In this document: positions 24,554 to 32,573 of the stretch, piece after piece
Position numbering within the stretch: the stretch's first letter is position 1
How the letters are laid out: each line of letters begins with the position of its first letter
DNA from: Clostridia bacterium
GTDB lineage: Bacteria > Bacillota > Clostridia > Christensenellales > CAG-917
Length of the DNA stretch: 64,000 nt
Assembly: GCA_017553325.1 (NCBI GenBank)
Contig: JAFZMH010000004.1
Span: 1-64,000, forward strand
Reading direction: 5' to 3'
Notes under the pieces: generated by a model
Told to the model about the DNA's origin: nothing
Database searches by the model: none
The model's input: the letters and a program-made list of their open reading frames with translations, nothing else
Translations under genes and position numbers: made by a program

Positions 24554-25933
24554 TTATTCTTCGGGAGTTTGTTCTTCTTTTGAATGCTCTTCCTCTTCGA
24601 TGGAGACGTTCGTATCGCTCTCGGCATCGAGCGCGGACGAATTTTCCTCATCCGAAACGTTTGACTCGCCGTTTTGCGCATTCTTTTTTGCGAGGCGTTT
24701 CTGCTTTGCCGCTTCGCGCTGCGCGGCAAGTTTGGGCAGTTTGCCCTTCTTGACGAGCACTTCAATCGTTACGACGATTGCGACGACTACCACTATGACG
24801 CACCCGAGCACTATGAGCAAAATGTGCCAACTGAGGAGCACGATTGCGTCGGACACCTCTGCGGTGCAATAAAAATCCACGAACTTATCGGGAGACGTAA
24901 ACGTGGCTTGTTGTTCCTCGCTGAGCGCAGTAAACTTCGGGTCCTGTTTCAAGATTGCCATAATCTTTTCTTCATTGTAGTAGAAATTGAAATTCGACAC
25001 CGCTTCGCTGTTGACCATTATATTGGGGCTGTCCCATTTTTCATAATAATCCAACGACTTGACGTATCCGTTGTCCCACACCTCGATATCGGCATACCAA
25101 TAATAGTACGTTCTTGAACTTACGGACGTACCGAGTGGATTGTAGGCGTTCCCCTCACTGAAGGCTTGCAAATACCATTCTCTGAGGGCTTCTTTTTTGG
25201 CTTCCTTCTCCTCGTCGGTACCTTCTATCGAGCAATCGATGACGAGTTTCACTTTGTAGACGTGGTTTTCTGCGTCGTGCTCAATCGAGCAAGTATGTTC
25301 CTGCTCGTCGTCCACGAGCAAAAGGTCCAAAGACATCTTCATATTGCAGAGCTCGAGTTGATCGTCGAGAAAATATCTGTTGGCTCTGAACTCGTCGAAA
25401 TCGTACTCGTCGGGTTGCTCCGTCAAAATAAACGTCGAATACGGGAACGTCGTCAGGTTTTTGCAATCGGGACTGGAATCGGGTCCCAAATGTTTGAAAT
25501 AGAACGTTTCATTGTCAAAAGTATAGGCGAGAGTCGTATAAGAAACGTCGAGAATAGGATAAAACGCCTGCGTTGGAAGTTGATAATACCAAGCGTTTCC
25601 GCTCTTGAGTTCAAAACCTTTGAAAATCATCATGCCTTCGCCCGCGTCAGTGTGTTGAATCATGAGCGATGTGCCCGCAGTACGTCTCGAACGGTTGGCG
25701 ACGTTGTACATGGTAAGAACCGCGTTTTTGATTTGGTCTGCGGTTGCGTTTTCGGCAAGTCCCGCGTTTATAATCGCAAGTTCGCCTCCTTGATAATTGC
25801 TCGGAAGTCCCTCGGGATAAGTGTCCTCGTCGAGGTCTAGATCTTGAGTCTTGTTGCACGCGAAAAACGCGAACGACGAGACTATCACGATTATTACTGC
25901 CAAAGCGAGCAAAACAATTCTTTTCTTTTGCAT
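24554..25933 (-). CDS. Lipoprotein with C-terminal transmembrane segment and acidic cytosolic tail
   Basis: I do not recognise this 459-residue protein. The N-terminus is a lipoprotein signal (lipobox FFAC, Cys near 26). A large extracellular domain of about 330 residues rich in Tyr, Trp and Asp follows (for example TYYYWYADIEVWDNGYVKSLDYYEKW). A strong transmembrane helix lies near 367-392 (LLIVLGCVIVVVVAIVV), then a basic stretch, then about 50 residues dominated by Glu, Asp, Ser and Asn. It would be anchored at both ends of the extracellular domain. It precedes the BMP-family binding protein, so a sensory or accessory role in nucleoside uptake is possible but unproven. Confidence 0.75.
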   Translation of the reverse strand: MQKKRIVLLALAVIIVIVSSFAFFACNKTQDLDLDEDTYPEGLPSNYQGGELAIINAGLAENATADQIKNAVLTMYNVANRSRRTAGTSLMIQHTDAGEGMMIFKGFELKSGNAWYYQLPTQAFYPILDVSYTTLAYTFDNETFYFKHLGPDSSPDCKNLTTFPYSTFILTEQPDEYDFDEFRANRYFLDDQLELCNMKMSLDLLLVDDEQEHTCSIEHDAENHVYKVKLVIDCSIEGTDEEKEAKKEALREWYLQAFSEGNAYNPLGTSVSSRTYYYWYADIEVWDNGYVKSLDYYEKWDSPNIMVNSEAVSNFNFYYNEEKIMAILKQDPKFTALSEEQQATFTSPDKFVDFYCTAEVSDAIVLLSWHILLIVLGCVIVVVVAIVVTIEVLVKKGKLPKLAAQREAAKQKRLAKKNAQNGESNVSDEENSSALDAESDTNVSIEEEEHSKEEQTPEE

Positions 25934-25948
25934 AACTATCTCCCCAAT

Positions 25949-25993
25949 ATTACACTATGTAATTATTTTATAACATACAAAGAATTTCGTCAA
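25949..25993 (-). promoter_or_regulatory. Promoter with +1 inverted repeat for the lipoprotein/BMP genes
   Basis: On the minus strand TTGACG (25988-25993) and TAAAAT (25965-25970) are 17 bp apart. ATTACA-CTA-TGTAAT (25949-25963) starts right after the -10 and would cover the transcription start, a classic repressor position. The ribosome-binding site GGGGAGA lies beyond it. Confidence 0.6.
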
Positions 25994-26079
25994 CACCAAC
26001 TTTTTAAAACTCTAAACCGCTCTTTCGTTTGCGGCGTTTGCAACGCGGCGATATTCGAACAAAATCGTAATTTTGACTA

Positions 26080-26108
26080 TTTACAGTCGAACGTTTGTTT
26101 GGTATAAT
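26080..26108 (+). promoter_or_regulatory. Promoter of the FGGY kinase gene
   Basis: TTTACA (26080-26085) and a perfect TATAAT (26103-26108) are 17 bp apart, about 20 bp upstream of an AAAGGAGA ribosome-binding site. Confidence 0.7.
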
Positions 26109-26135
26109 GACTTTAGATTTTCAAAGGAGAAAAAT

Positions 26136-27731
26136 ATGGGAAAATTCGTTTTAGCATACGACGTCGGTACAACGGGACTCAAAACCTGTCTCATTGAAAT
26201 CGACAAGAATATGAAAATCATCGCTTCGGCAAACGAAGGCTACAAACTCTACGTCTTTGACGACGGCGGTGCCGAGCAGGACCCCGAGGAATGGTGGCAG
26301 GCTATGTGCCACACGACGAAAGCCGTGTTTGAAAAGACCTCCGTCACACCCGAGCAAATAGAGGGCGTGTCCTTCTGCTCCCAAGCCCAAGGGCTTGTGC
26401 TCGTCGACAAGGACGGAGTGCCCGTGCACAGAGCGTTCAGTTATATGGACCAACGCGCGACGGCGGAGATGAAAAAGTGCGTCGCAAACGGACTTCAAGT
26501 CGCGGGTTGCAATATAGCAAAACTCCTGCCCGCCCTCATGATTACCGGCGCCGCGCCTATAAGCGTCAAGGACCCCGTGTGGAAATATCATTGGCTCCGC
26601 GCTCACGAACCGGAAAACTTCGCGCGCGTCTACAAGTGGCTGGACGTCAAGGAATATCTCATCTGCCGCATGACGGGCGAGTTCGTCATGACTTACGACT
26701 CCGCGTTCGGCACCGAGATGTACGACTACAAAAACAAGTGCTTCTCAAACAAAATGTGCAAACTCTTTGAGGTCAACCCCGAGCACTTCCCTCGCCTCAT
26801 CAATTCCACTGACTGCGCGGGTACGGTGACCGAAAAGGCTTCGGCGGAACTCGGTCTTGCCATTGGCACGAAGGTATTCGGCGGCGGTATGGACGCAAAC
26901 CTCATCGGCGTCGGCGCAGGCTCTACGGCAGTCGGCGACACGCATATATACAGCGGTACGTCGGGCTGGATAGGCACGATAACCGAAAAGTCCGTCGTGG
27001 ACGTCTCACACATGATTGCGGCAACCGTGGCGGCTCAACCCGGCAAGTTCAACTATTTTGCCGAAATGGAAACCTCAGGCAAGTGCCTTGAATGGGTCAA
27101 AGACCATATTGCGCTCGACGAGGTCGGCGTCTACTACAACAAGGTGCACATCACCGACGTCGAAAAACGACATCTCAGTTTGTTCAGCTATATGACGGAA
27201 GTCGTGGCAAAGATACCGGCGGGAAGCGGAGGAGTCATCTTCACCCCGTGGTTACACGGCAACCGCTGTCCGTTTGAGGACCCGTATTCACGCGGAATGT
27301 TTTTCAACATCAGCCTTGAAACGGGCAAGACGGAACTCATCCGCGCAGTGCTTGAAGGCGTATGCTATCACAAGCGTTGGATGCTTGAATCTTGCGCGAT
27401 AAAGGTCAAACCCTCCGACACGATCAGATTCGTGGGCGGCGGAGCTCTAAGCGACTTCACCTGCCAACTCCTCGCGGACGTGACGGGACATCGCATCGAA
27501 ACGGTGGACAGCCCTCAAAACGTGGGCGCAATGGGCGCGGCTGCATGCGTCGGCGTGGGCATAGGCGCGATTGAAAACTTTGACAAAATCAAGGACTTCA
27601 TCCCCGCCTCAAAGACGTTCGAGCCGAACCTCAAACTCAAAGCCGAAGTCTACGACAAACAATTCGAGGTCTTCAAAACCCTCTACAAGACAAACAAAAA
27701 GAACTTCGGCATCCTGAACGCCAATAAATAG
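26136..27731 (+). CDS. FGGY-family carbohydrate kinase, xylulokinase-like
   Basis: This 531-residue kinase phosphorylates a sugar or polyol with ATP. It opens MGKFVLAYDVGTTGLKTCLIEID (phosphate-1 motif), has EQDPEEWW and FSYMDQRATAEM where xylulokinases bind substrate, IYSGTSGWIG (phosphate-2), and the FGGY_C adenosine motif FVGGGALSDFTCQLLADVTG near the C-terminus. The substrate cannot be fixed; xylulose-like is the best guess. The start has a good AAAGGAGA ribosome-binding site. It stands alone with its own promoter and terminator and no sugar isomerase or transporter alongside. Confidence 0.85.
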   Translation: MGKFVLAYDVGTTGLKTCLIEIDKNMKIIASANEGYKLYVFDDGGAEQDPEEWWQAMCHTTKAVFEKTSVTPEQIEGVSFCSQAQGLVLVDKDGVPVHRAFSYMDQRATAEMKKCVANGLQVAGCNIAKLLPALMITGAAPISVKDPVWKYHWLRAHEPENFARVYKWLDVKEYLICRMTGEFVMTYDSAFGTEMYDYKNKCFSNKMCKLFEVNPEHFPRLINSTDCAGTVTEKASAELGLAIGTKVFGGGMDANLIGVGAGSTAVGDTHIYSGTSGWIGTITEKSVVDVSHMIAATVAAQPGKFNYFAEMETSGKCLEWVKDHIALDEVGVYYNKVHITDVEKRHLSLFSYMTEVVAKIPAGSGGVIFTPWLHGNRCPFEDPYSRGMFFNISLETGKTELIRAVLEGVCYHKRWMLESCAIKVKPSDTIRFVGGGALSDFTCQLLADVTGHRIETVDSPQNVGAMGAAACVGVGIGAIENFDKIKDFIPASKTFEPNLKLKAEVYDKQFEVFKTLYKTNKKNFGILNANK

Positions 27732-27744
27732 GAATTTGAACAAA

Positions 27745-27773
27745 AAAAGCACGGACATCCTGTCCGTGCTTTT
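27745..27773. terminator. Bidirectional terminator
   Basis: A 13-bp stem AAAAGCACGGACA/TGTCCGTGCTTTT with a TCC loop lies between the converging kinase gene and the 94-residue gene. Confidence 0.9.
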
Positions 27774-27788
27774 ATTATGCTTTTTCGC

Positions 27789-28073
27789 TTATTTCATATA
27801 CGCGATTGAGATGCAGGGCTTGCCCTCGAGCGGTTTGGATTGCCACATAAAAAAGCGCACGTTGTCGTTGAGTTCCATAAGATAGGCAAAGTCCTTTTGC
27901 AAATTCCAGTTTGGAATGAACTCGGAGACGATGTCCATCTCCGCGCCCCCGCCGATGTAGAAAAGTTGTCCCGTCTTTTCGACGAGTTTTATCGACTTGC
28001 GCCCATTGACGTAGATTTCAGACGCCTGACAAGCGCTCACCAAAATCTCTTCCAATGCCTCTTTTCTTGTCAT
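27789..28073 (-). CDS. Uncharacterised 94-residue protein
   Basis: Not recognised. The protein is small, soluble and mixed alpha/beta, with no signal peptide or cysteine motif; it ends ISIAYMK. Reality is supported by a good AGAGGG ribosome-binding site, a consensus promoter (28115-28143), a downstream terminator and neighbours in proper spacing. Its leader holds an AAAAGCG/CGCTTTT hairpin (28087-28104). It stands next to, but is transcribed separately from, the cysK-rrf2 operon. Confidence 0.65.
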   Translation of the reverse strand: MTRKEALEEILVSACQASEIYVNGRKSIKLVEKTGQLFYIGGGAEMDIVSEFIPNWNLQKDFAYLMELNDNVRFFMWQSKPLEGKPCISIAYMK

Positions 28074-28114
28074 AATTATACCCTCTAAAAGCGTATTCGC
28101 TTTTCAACACAAAA

Positions 28115-28143
28115 ATTATAACATTAAATTCATGTCATGTAAA
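28115..28143 (-). promoter_or_regulatory. Promoter of the 94-residue gene
   Basis: On the minus strand TTTACA (28138-28143) and TATAAT (28115-28120) are 17 bp apart. Confidence 0.65.
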
Positions 28144-28164
28144 TAGACAATTTGAATTTGCAAA

Positions 28165-28188
28165 ACAAAAACACGCTTTGCGTGTTTT
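28165..28188 (-). terminator. Terminator of the cysK-rrf2 operon
   Basis: AAACACGC and GCGTGTTT form a stem around a three-base loop, followed by TTGTTTT on the minus strand. Confidence 0.8.
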
Positions 28189-28196
28189 TGAATTCT

Positions 28197-28619
28197 TCAT
28201 TTGTTCTTAAATTCTATATTGCCGTTTATCACGTCTTCAATGCTTATGCTGTCAAAGTAAGCATGGGTCAACCGATAGTATTCTTTCCATATCCCGAGCG
28301 TTTTGCAATTGTCCGCCCTATCGCAAGGTGCCGCATCACATTTTAAACACGCAACGGGAGCAAGTTCGCCTTCTGCCGCTCTTAGCACGTCGCCGACTTT
28401 GAGTTTATCGGGCGTGATACTCAGTCGATAGCCGCCGCCCTTGCCGTGCGCCGACAAGACAATGCCCGCCTTCGTCAAAGACGGGATGATAAGTTCAAGA
28501 TATTTGAGAGATATCTCCTGTCTTGCCGCGACGTCGGAAAGCCGCACGGGCGAGCCGTTTTCGTTTTCGGCGATATCAATGACTACGCGAAGCGCATAGC
28601 GTCCTTTGGTCGAAATCAT
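28197..28619 (-). CDS. Rrf2-family transcriptional regulator (CymR/IscR-like)
   Basis: This 140-residue protein has the Rrf2 winged helix: MISTKGRYALRVVIDIAE, the recognition region RLSDVAARQEISLKYLELIIPSLTKAGIV and the wing HGKGGGYRLS. It carries four Cys in CLKC-DAAPC-DRADNC, a spacing that allows an Fe-S cluster or thiol sensing. It is translated 9 bp after cysK. In Firmicutes the cysK-cymR pair represses cysteine biosynthesis genes, with CysK itself as a co-repressor partner; the four-Cys motif is closer to IscR. It probably controls this operon through the inverted repeat at 29583-29597. Confidence 0.88.
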   Translation of the reverse strand: MISTKGRYALRVVIDIAENENGSPVRLSDVAARQEISLKYLELIIPSLTKAGIVLSAHGKGGGYRLSITPDKLKVGDVLRAAEGELAPVACLKCDAAPCDRADNCKTLGIWKEYYRLTHAYFDSISIEDVINGNIEFKNK

Positions 28620-28628
28620 GTTGTCCTC

Positions 28629-29558
28629 TTATTCAAAAAGCGGAGTGGAAAGATATCTGTCCCCCGTGTCAGGCAAAAGCACGACGATATTCTTGCCCGC
28701 GTATTCTGGTCTCTTTGCCACTTCAATTGCCGCCCATAGTGCCGCGCCCGAAGAGATGCCCACAAGGAAACCTTCCTTCTTGCCCACAAGTTTGCCCGTC
28801 TCAAAAGCGTCTTCGTTGCCGACAGTTATGATTTCATCATAAACTTTCGTGTCGAGCACGTCGGGCACGAAGCCTGCGCCTATGCCTTGAATTTTGTGTG
28901 CACCCGCTACGCCCGTCGAAAGCACTGCCGACGTGAGAGGCTCAACCGCTACGACTTTGACGCTTGGGTTCTTTTCTTTGAGATATCTGCCGACGCCCGT
29001 TATCGTTCCGCCCGTGCCAACGCCCGCGACGAAAACGTCCACCTTGCCGTCCGTATCTTCGTAGATTTCGGGAGCGGTTGTGAGATAGTGCGCTTTTGGA
29101 TTGGCAGGATTGACGAATTGCCCCGGTATGAAACTGTTCGGAATTTGCTCCGCCAGTTCGTTTGCCTTTGCAATCGCCCCTTTCATACCCTTCGCGCCCT
29201 CGGTGAGCACGAGTTCCGCACCGTAGCCAAGCATGAGTTTTCTTCTTTCAATCGACATTGTCTCAGGCATAACGATGATGATGCGATATCCTCTTGCCGC
29301 CGCCACGGAGCAAAGTCCTATGCCCGTATTGCCGGAAGTCGGCTCAATGATAACGGAGCCCTCTTTGAGTTTGCCGTTTGCTTCTGCATCGTCAATCATT
29401 GCTTTGGCGATTCTGTCTTTGACAGAGCCGGCGGGATTGAAATATTCAACCTTCGCAAGAAGTTTTGCTTTCAAGCCAAGCGCCTTTTCAATGTGCGTGA
29501 GTTCGACAATCGGCGTTCTGCCGACGAGTTGATCGATGGACGTGTAAATCTTTGCCAT
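28629..29558 (-). CDS. cysK: Cysteine synthase A (O-acetylserine sulfhydrylase)
   Basis: The PLP enzyme makes cysteine from O-acetylserine and sulfide. The 309 residues match the family, with [11 protein letters not shown] (PLP lysine), [10 protein letters not shown] (substrate loop), [16 protein letters not shown] (phosphate loop) and GISSGAA. It begins [20 protein letters not shown] behind AAGGAG. It forms an operon with an Rrf2-type regulator downstream and has a near-consensus promoter with a probable operator. Confidence 0.97.
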   Translation of the reverse strand: MAKIYTSIDQLVGRTPIVELTHIEKALGLKAKLLAKVEYFNPAGSVKDRIAKAMIDDAEANGKLKEGSVIIEPTSGNTGIGLCSVAAARGYRIIIVMPETMSIERRKLMLGYGAELVLTEGAKGMKGAIAKANELAEQIPNSFIPGQFVNPANPKAHYLTTAPEIYEDTDGKVDVFVAGVGTGGTITGVGRYLKEKNPSVKVVAVEPLTSAVLSTGVAGAHKIQGIGAGFVPDVLDTKVYDEIITVGNEDAFETGKLVGKKEGFLVGISSGAALWAAIEVAKRPEYAGKNIVVLLPDTGDRYLSTPLFE

Positions 29559-29582
29559 AAAATACTCCTTAATATCTTTTCA

Positions 29583-29597
29583 ATAGGAATAACCTAT
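29583..29597 (-). promoter_or_regulatory. Candidate operator of cysK-rrf2
   Basis: ATAGG-AATAA-CCTAT is an inverted repeat in the cysK leader, between the promoter and the ribosome-binding site, well placed for autorepression by the Rrf2 protein. The sequence does not match any Rrf2 box I know with certainty. Confidence 0.45.
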
Positions 29598-29619
29598 CAA
29601 ACTACTATGTTAATATGAT

Positions 29620-29647
29620 ATTATACCAAAAGAATATGTGCTGTCAA
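29620..29647 (-). promoter_or_regulatory. Consensus promoter of cysK-rrf2
   Basis: On the minus strand a perfect TTGACA (29642-29647) and a perfect TATAAT (29620-29625) are 16 bp apart. So strong a promoter implies control by a repressor. Confidence 0.8.
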
Positions 29648-29715
29648 CAAAAATTGTGCGGAATATCAAAAAAAATGCCCGCAAATTTGCGAGCATTTTA
29701 TGTTTCGGTTTTTAA

Positions 29716-30468
29716 TCAAATAAACAATAATGCGATTGCGATAAGAAACTGCGCGATATAGTAGGTCGCGTGATTTGCTACAATCATAAATTTGCTCTCG
29801 GGGTTCATCATTCCCTTGCGTTTGTAGTCCTCTTCCTTGCTGAAATAGGTCATTGAAAGGATGAGGTCGGAGACGATAAACATAATGGAGCCAACAAGCA
29901 AGAGCGTATTTGCCACCGTGTTAAGCGTCGCAAGTTGCCAAGCGGAATACGCCACGAACCAAGTGAGCAACACGCAATAACTTATGCTCGGGATGAGGAA
30001 TTTGCCAAAGCGCATTTTCATGATGAAAATGCTGAGAGAGAATATCGCCGCCGTCACGCCTATACCTATGAGCGCGGACCAAAGTATATCCAGCCCTGCC
30101 CCTGCGCGGAGCGCGGTCGCGGTAATATACAAAATATGTCCGACGCCAAACGCCGCCATGCCGATGTAGGTCATTTTGTCGGAATCCTTTTCAGCGTCCT
30201 TGTATGGCAAACCTTTGAGATAGATTTTGAAATCAAGCGTTATATCTCCCACCATGCCGAGCACGAGTCCGCAGATCATAAGGAGCGCAGGAAGCAAAAC
30301 AAAGGCTCTGCCTTCGTTTTCAATAAGAGCCGCCACCGCGGTAGCAATAAACATGAGCGACACGACTGTCTTGACGCAAATCGCCGACACAGACGACTTT
30401 TTGTCCCTTAATATCGCAAAGACGCCGAATGCCGCCACGCCGAGCGCCAAAAATATGTAAGTTGCCAT
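29716..30468 (-). CDS. YhhN-family (lysoplasmalogenase-like) membrane protein
   Basis: This 250-residue integral membrane protein has about eight hydrophobic segments. It shows the YhhN/TMEM86 pattern: GMVGDITLDFKIYL, GHILYI, IMFIVSDLILSMTYF and a late NHATYYIAQFLIA. Characterised relatives hydrolyse the vinyl-ether bond of lysoplasmalogens; some Clostridia make plasmalogens, so the role is plausible here. The ATG at 30468 with AGGGGGG upstream is chosen over a TTG 15 bases earlier. It is a single gene, divergent from the 151-residue gene. Confidence 0.75.
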   Translation of the reverse strand: MATYIFLALGVAAFGVFAILRDKKSSVSAICVKTVVSLMFIATAVAALIENEGRAFVLLPALLMICGLVLGMVGDITLDFKIYLKGLPYKDAEKDSDKMTYIGMAAFGVGHILYITATALRAGAGLDILWSALIGIGVTAAIFSLSIFIMKMRFGKFLIPSISYCVLLTWFVAYSAWQLATLNTVANTLLLVGSIMFIVSDLILSMTYFSKEEDYKRKGMMNPESKFMIVANHATYYIAQFLIAIALLFI

Positions 30469-30591
30469 AGTTTCCCCCCTCAAAATACTCTTTATATTAT
30501 GATTTTACTTCACTTTTGCGCGCTCGTCAATATGAGATTTGATTGAAAATGCGTTTTATTGCAAGAAATCCGCGTACTTGCAAAATTTGTC

Positions 30592-30619
30592 TTGAAAGTT
30601 GCAAATCGTATGATATAAT
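30592..30619 (+). promoter_or_regulatory. Promoter of the 151-residue gene
   Basis: TTGAAA (30592-30597) and a perfect TATAAT (30614-30619) are 16 bp apart, shortly before GAAGGAGA. Confidence 0.65.
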
Positions 30620-30638
30620 AATACCGAAGGAGATTACC

Positions 30639-31094
30639 ATGGCAAAGCGCAAAGTTTACATCACCTATAAACATCAGGAGTGGACTTTTGACGACAAGTC
30701 CGCGCTTATGCCTTTGCTCGACGGAGAGGACGACGAAATCCGCGAGTTTTACGTCACGGACGAGAACTTTGCCATACTTTTAAGAAACGGCAACACTTTC
30801 GACGTGCGCGACACGATTGCCGAGGCGGAAAACTTCATTCTCCGTCAATACCGCGCCTATACCATTCGCCAATGCAAGGACGACAACTGCTATTTCAACC
30901 GCGAAAACTTCAATCAGTCCTTCAAAACCGGCGCAATGGCGCAGGAGGAAGGCGTGTTCGACTACGTCTTTGTCCCAAAGGGACAATTCTTGCTCGCGCG
31001 CTACGACAAAATCGTCGCAACCGCACCCACCCAAGAGGAAATCGTCCGTAAGATGTTCAAGGTCTTCGGGTGCGCCTACACCTATATCGGTTGA
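30639..31094 (+). CDS. Uncharacterised 151-residue protein
   Basis: Not recognised. A soluble, acidic protein without signal peptide. It has two nearby Cys (QCKDDNC) and a C-terminal helix before CAYTYIG. It has its own consensus promoter, a strong GAAGGAGA ribosome-binding site and a shared terminator, so it is a real gene. The ATG at 30639 was chosen for the ribosome-binding site; the longer in-frame reading extends across the promoter. Confidence 0.65.
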   Translation: MAKRKVYITYKHQEWTFDDKSALMPLLDGEDDEIREFYVTDENFAILLRNGNTFDVRDTIAEAENFILRQYRAYTIRQCKDDNCYFNRENFNQSFKTGAMAQEEGVFDYVFVPKGQFLLARYDKIVATAPTQEEIVRKMFKVFGCAYTYIG

Positions 31095-31110
31095 CAAAAC
31101 TTTCGCAAAA

Positions 31111-31139
31111 AAAAATCTCGGCAGTCGCCGAGATTTTTT
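31111..31139. terminator. Bidirectional terminator
   Basis: AAAAATCTCGGC pairs with GCCGAGATTTTT around AGTC, between two converging genes. Confidence 0.9.
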
Positions 31140-31147
31140 GTTTTTCA

Positions 31148-32452
31148 TCAACCGTAAATGAGTTTTTCGACTTTGTGCGCCCAAGCGTCGATTGCCTTTT
31201 CGTCGTAGACTTTCGGAATGTTCCTGCCAAGGCGCGCGACCTTCTTTGTCTTTGACAACATCCCCGCCATTTTGAGGAGAAGCGGAAGTCTCGTTATGCC
31301 CCTCGTCGCCTTGACGAGCAGGTCGCCGAATGACAGTATAATTAGATGTCCCGTCGCCGCGTCCGCCATATTCTTTTCGTCCACGACCTTTTTGCCGAAC
31401 AACCAGTCGATGTCGGCGGGTTTTGCGCCGAGCAACCAGCGTTTCAAGATGTCGACGCCGAGGTGCTCCGCCCCGCGTTTTTCAAAATAGGTGACCTCGT
31501 ATTCCCAAAGGTCTTCTTTCTTTACGGATTGTTTTTTGAGTATGACGTCGGCAAGTTCAACCCCCGCCTTCATCGAGTTTTCTATGCCGCTTCCAATCAT
31601 GGGTATCGTCATAAACGCCGAGTCGCCGATTGCCACGTAGCCGTCCCCGACCATGCGAAGAAGCGGAAAACGAATGGGGATGATACACTCGATTCCACCG
31701 CGTACGACCTCGTCGCCAATTATCGGGTTCGAGGCTTTAAGTGCCTGATACGCGCGTTTAAACGTCTCTTTTGACAATTTGCCCTGTCTTCCTATGAGCA
31801 CGTTCACCGTGCCCGCGGGGTCGAGAATACTCCACGAAATACCGTCCTCTCCCAAGTGTTTGAGGTACGCCCTGTTGGTAGATTTCGGCTCCTCTACGCC
31901 CGTCGCTTTCTTGTGGAAGGCGCGGTATGCGACGAAGATTTCCGTTCCGTCCGGCTCGGGGGTTATCTTCCATTCCTTTGGCAATGACGCTCTGAATTTT
32001 GAAAGCGCGCCCGAGTTGTCCACGACGAGGTCGGCATAGACCTTCTCCCCTTTTACGACAACGCCTTTGACCTTTCCGTCCTCGATTATCAAGGAGTCGA
32101 CGGGGGTTTCGAAATGGAAGTTCACGACGTCCTTTGCCCTGTCTGCGTACTGCTGAGCGAGCAATCTGCGCTCCGTCGACCAGTCGAGAACGTCTTCGGG
32201 CAGATTGAGCGTCGTCTCACTGCTCTCGCTGGGCGGTATAAACGTCCAGTTGCGCTTGGTAAAATGAGTCCCTTCCTTGGGAGCGGGTAAGCCGTATGCT
32301 TCCCACGCGTCGGGATTGATGTCGTCGTGCCAGTCGTACGACAGATTTTCGTAGGCGTTTTTTTCAAACACCTCGCACTCCACCCCGCCTCTTGCGAGCC
32401 TCTCCGACGCCACGAGCGCCGCGTTGCCTGCGCCGATAAATACAATCTTCAT
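31148..32452 (-). CDS. FAD-dependent oxidoreductase, geranylgeranyl-reductase-like
   Basis: The 434-residue flavoprotein begins with the Rossmann motif MKIVFIGAGNAALVASERLARGG and a following acidic residue for FAD ribose (VFEKN). It has VVDNSGALSKFR and the second FAD motif GYVAIGDSAFMTIPMIGSGIENSMKAG, typical of the GG-reductase / squalene-epoxidase-like group. The family reduces isoprenoid double bonds in archaeal lipids and chlorophyll; clostridial homologues have unknown substrates, possibly quinones or polyprenols. The ATG at 32452 follows GGTGGAG. It is monocistronic, with a TTGCGG/CCGCAA hairpin in its leader. Confidence 0.75.
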   Translation of the reverse strand: MKIVFIGAGNAALVASERLARGGVECEVFEKNAYENLSYDWHDDINPDAWEAYGLPAPKEGTHFTKRNWTFIPPSESSETTLNLPEDVLDWSTERRLLAQQYADRAKDVVNFHFETPVDSLIIEDGKVKGVVVKGEKVYADLVVDNSGALSKFRASLPKEWKITPEPDGTEIFVAYRAFHKKATGVEEPKSTNRAYLKHLGEDGISWSILDPAGTVNVLIGRQGKLSKETFKRAYQALKASNPIIGDEVVRGGIECIIPIRFPLLRMVGDGYVAIGDSAFMTIPMIGSGIENSMKAGVELADVILKKQSVKKEDLWEYEVTYFEKRGAEHLGVDILKRWLLGAKPADIDWLFGKKVVDEKNMADAATGHLIILSFGDLLVKATRGITRLPLLLKMAGMLSKTKKVARLGRNIPKVYDEKAIDAWAHKVEKLIYG

Positions 32453-32513
32453 AAAACTCCACCCTTTGCGGTTACTCCGCAACCTTTATACGACTATTTT
32501 AACCCCAAAATAA

Positions 32514-32544
32514 AAGAATGGCAATCCCGAATTTCGAGATTGCC
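32514..32544 (-). terminator. Terminator of the SPFH gene
   Basis: GGCAATC and GATTGCC bracket an inner partial stem, followed on the minus strand by a T-rich run. Confidence 0.7.
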
Positions 32545-32573
32545 GTCATTTTTTTCGACAACTGCAAGATTTA

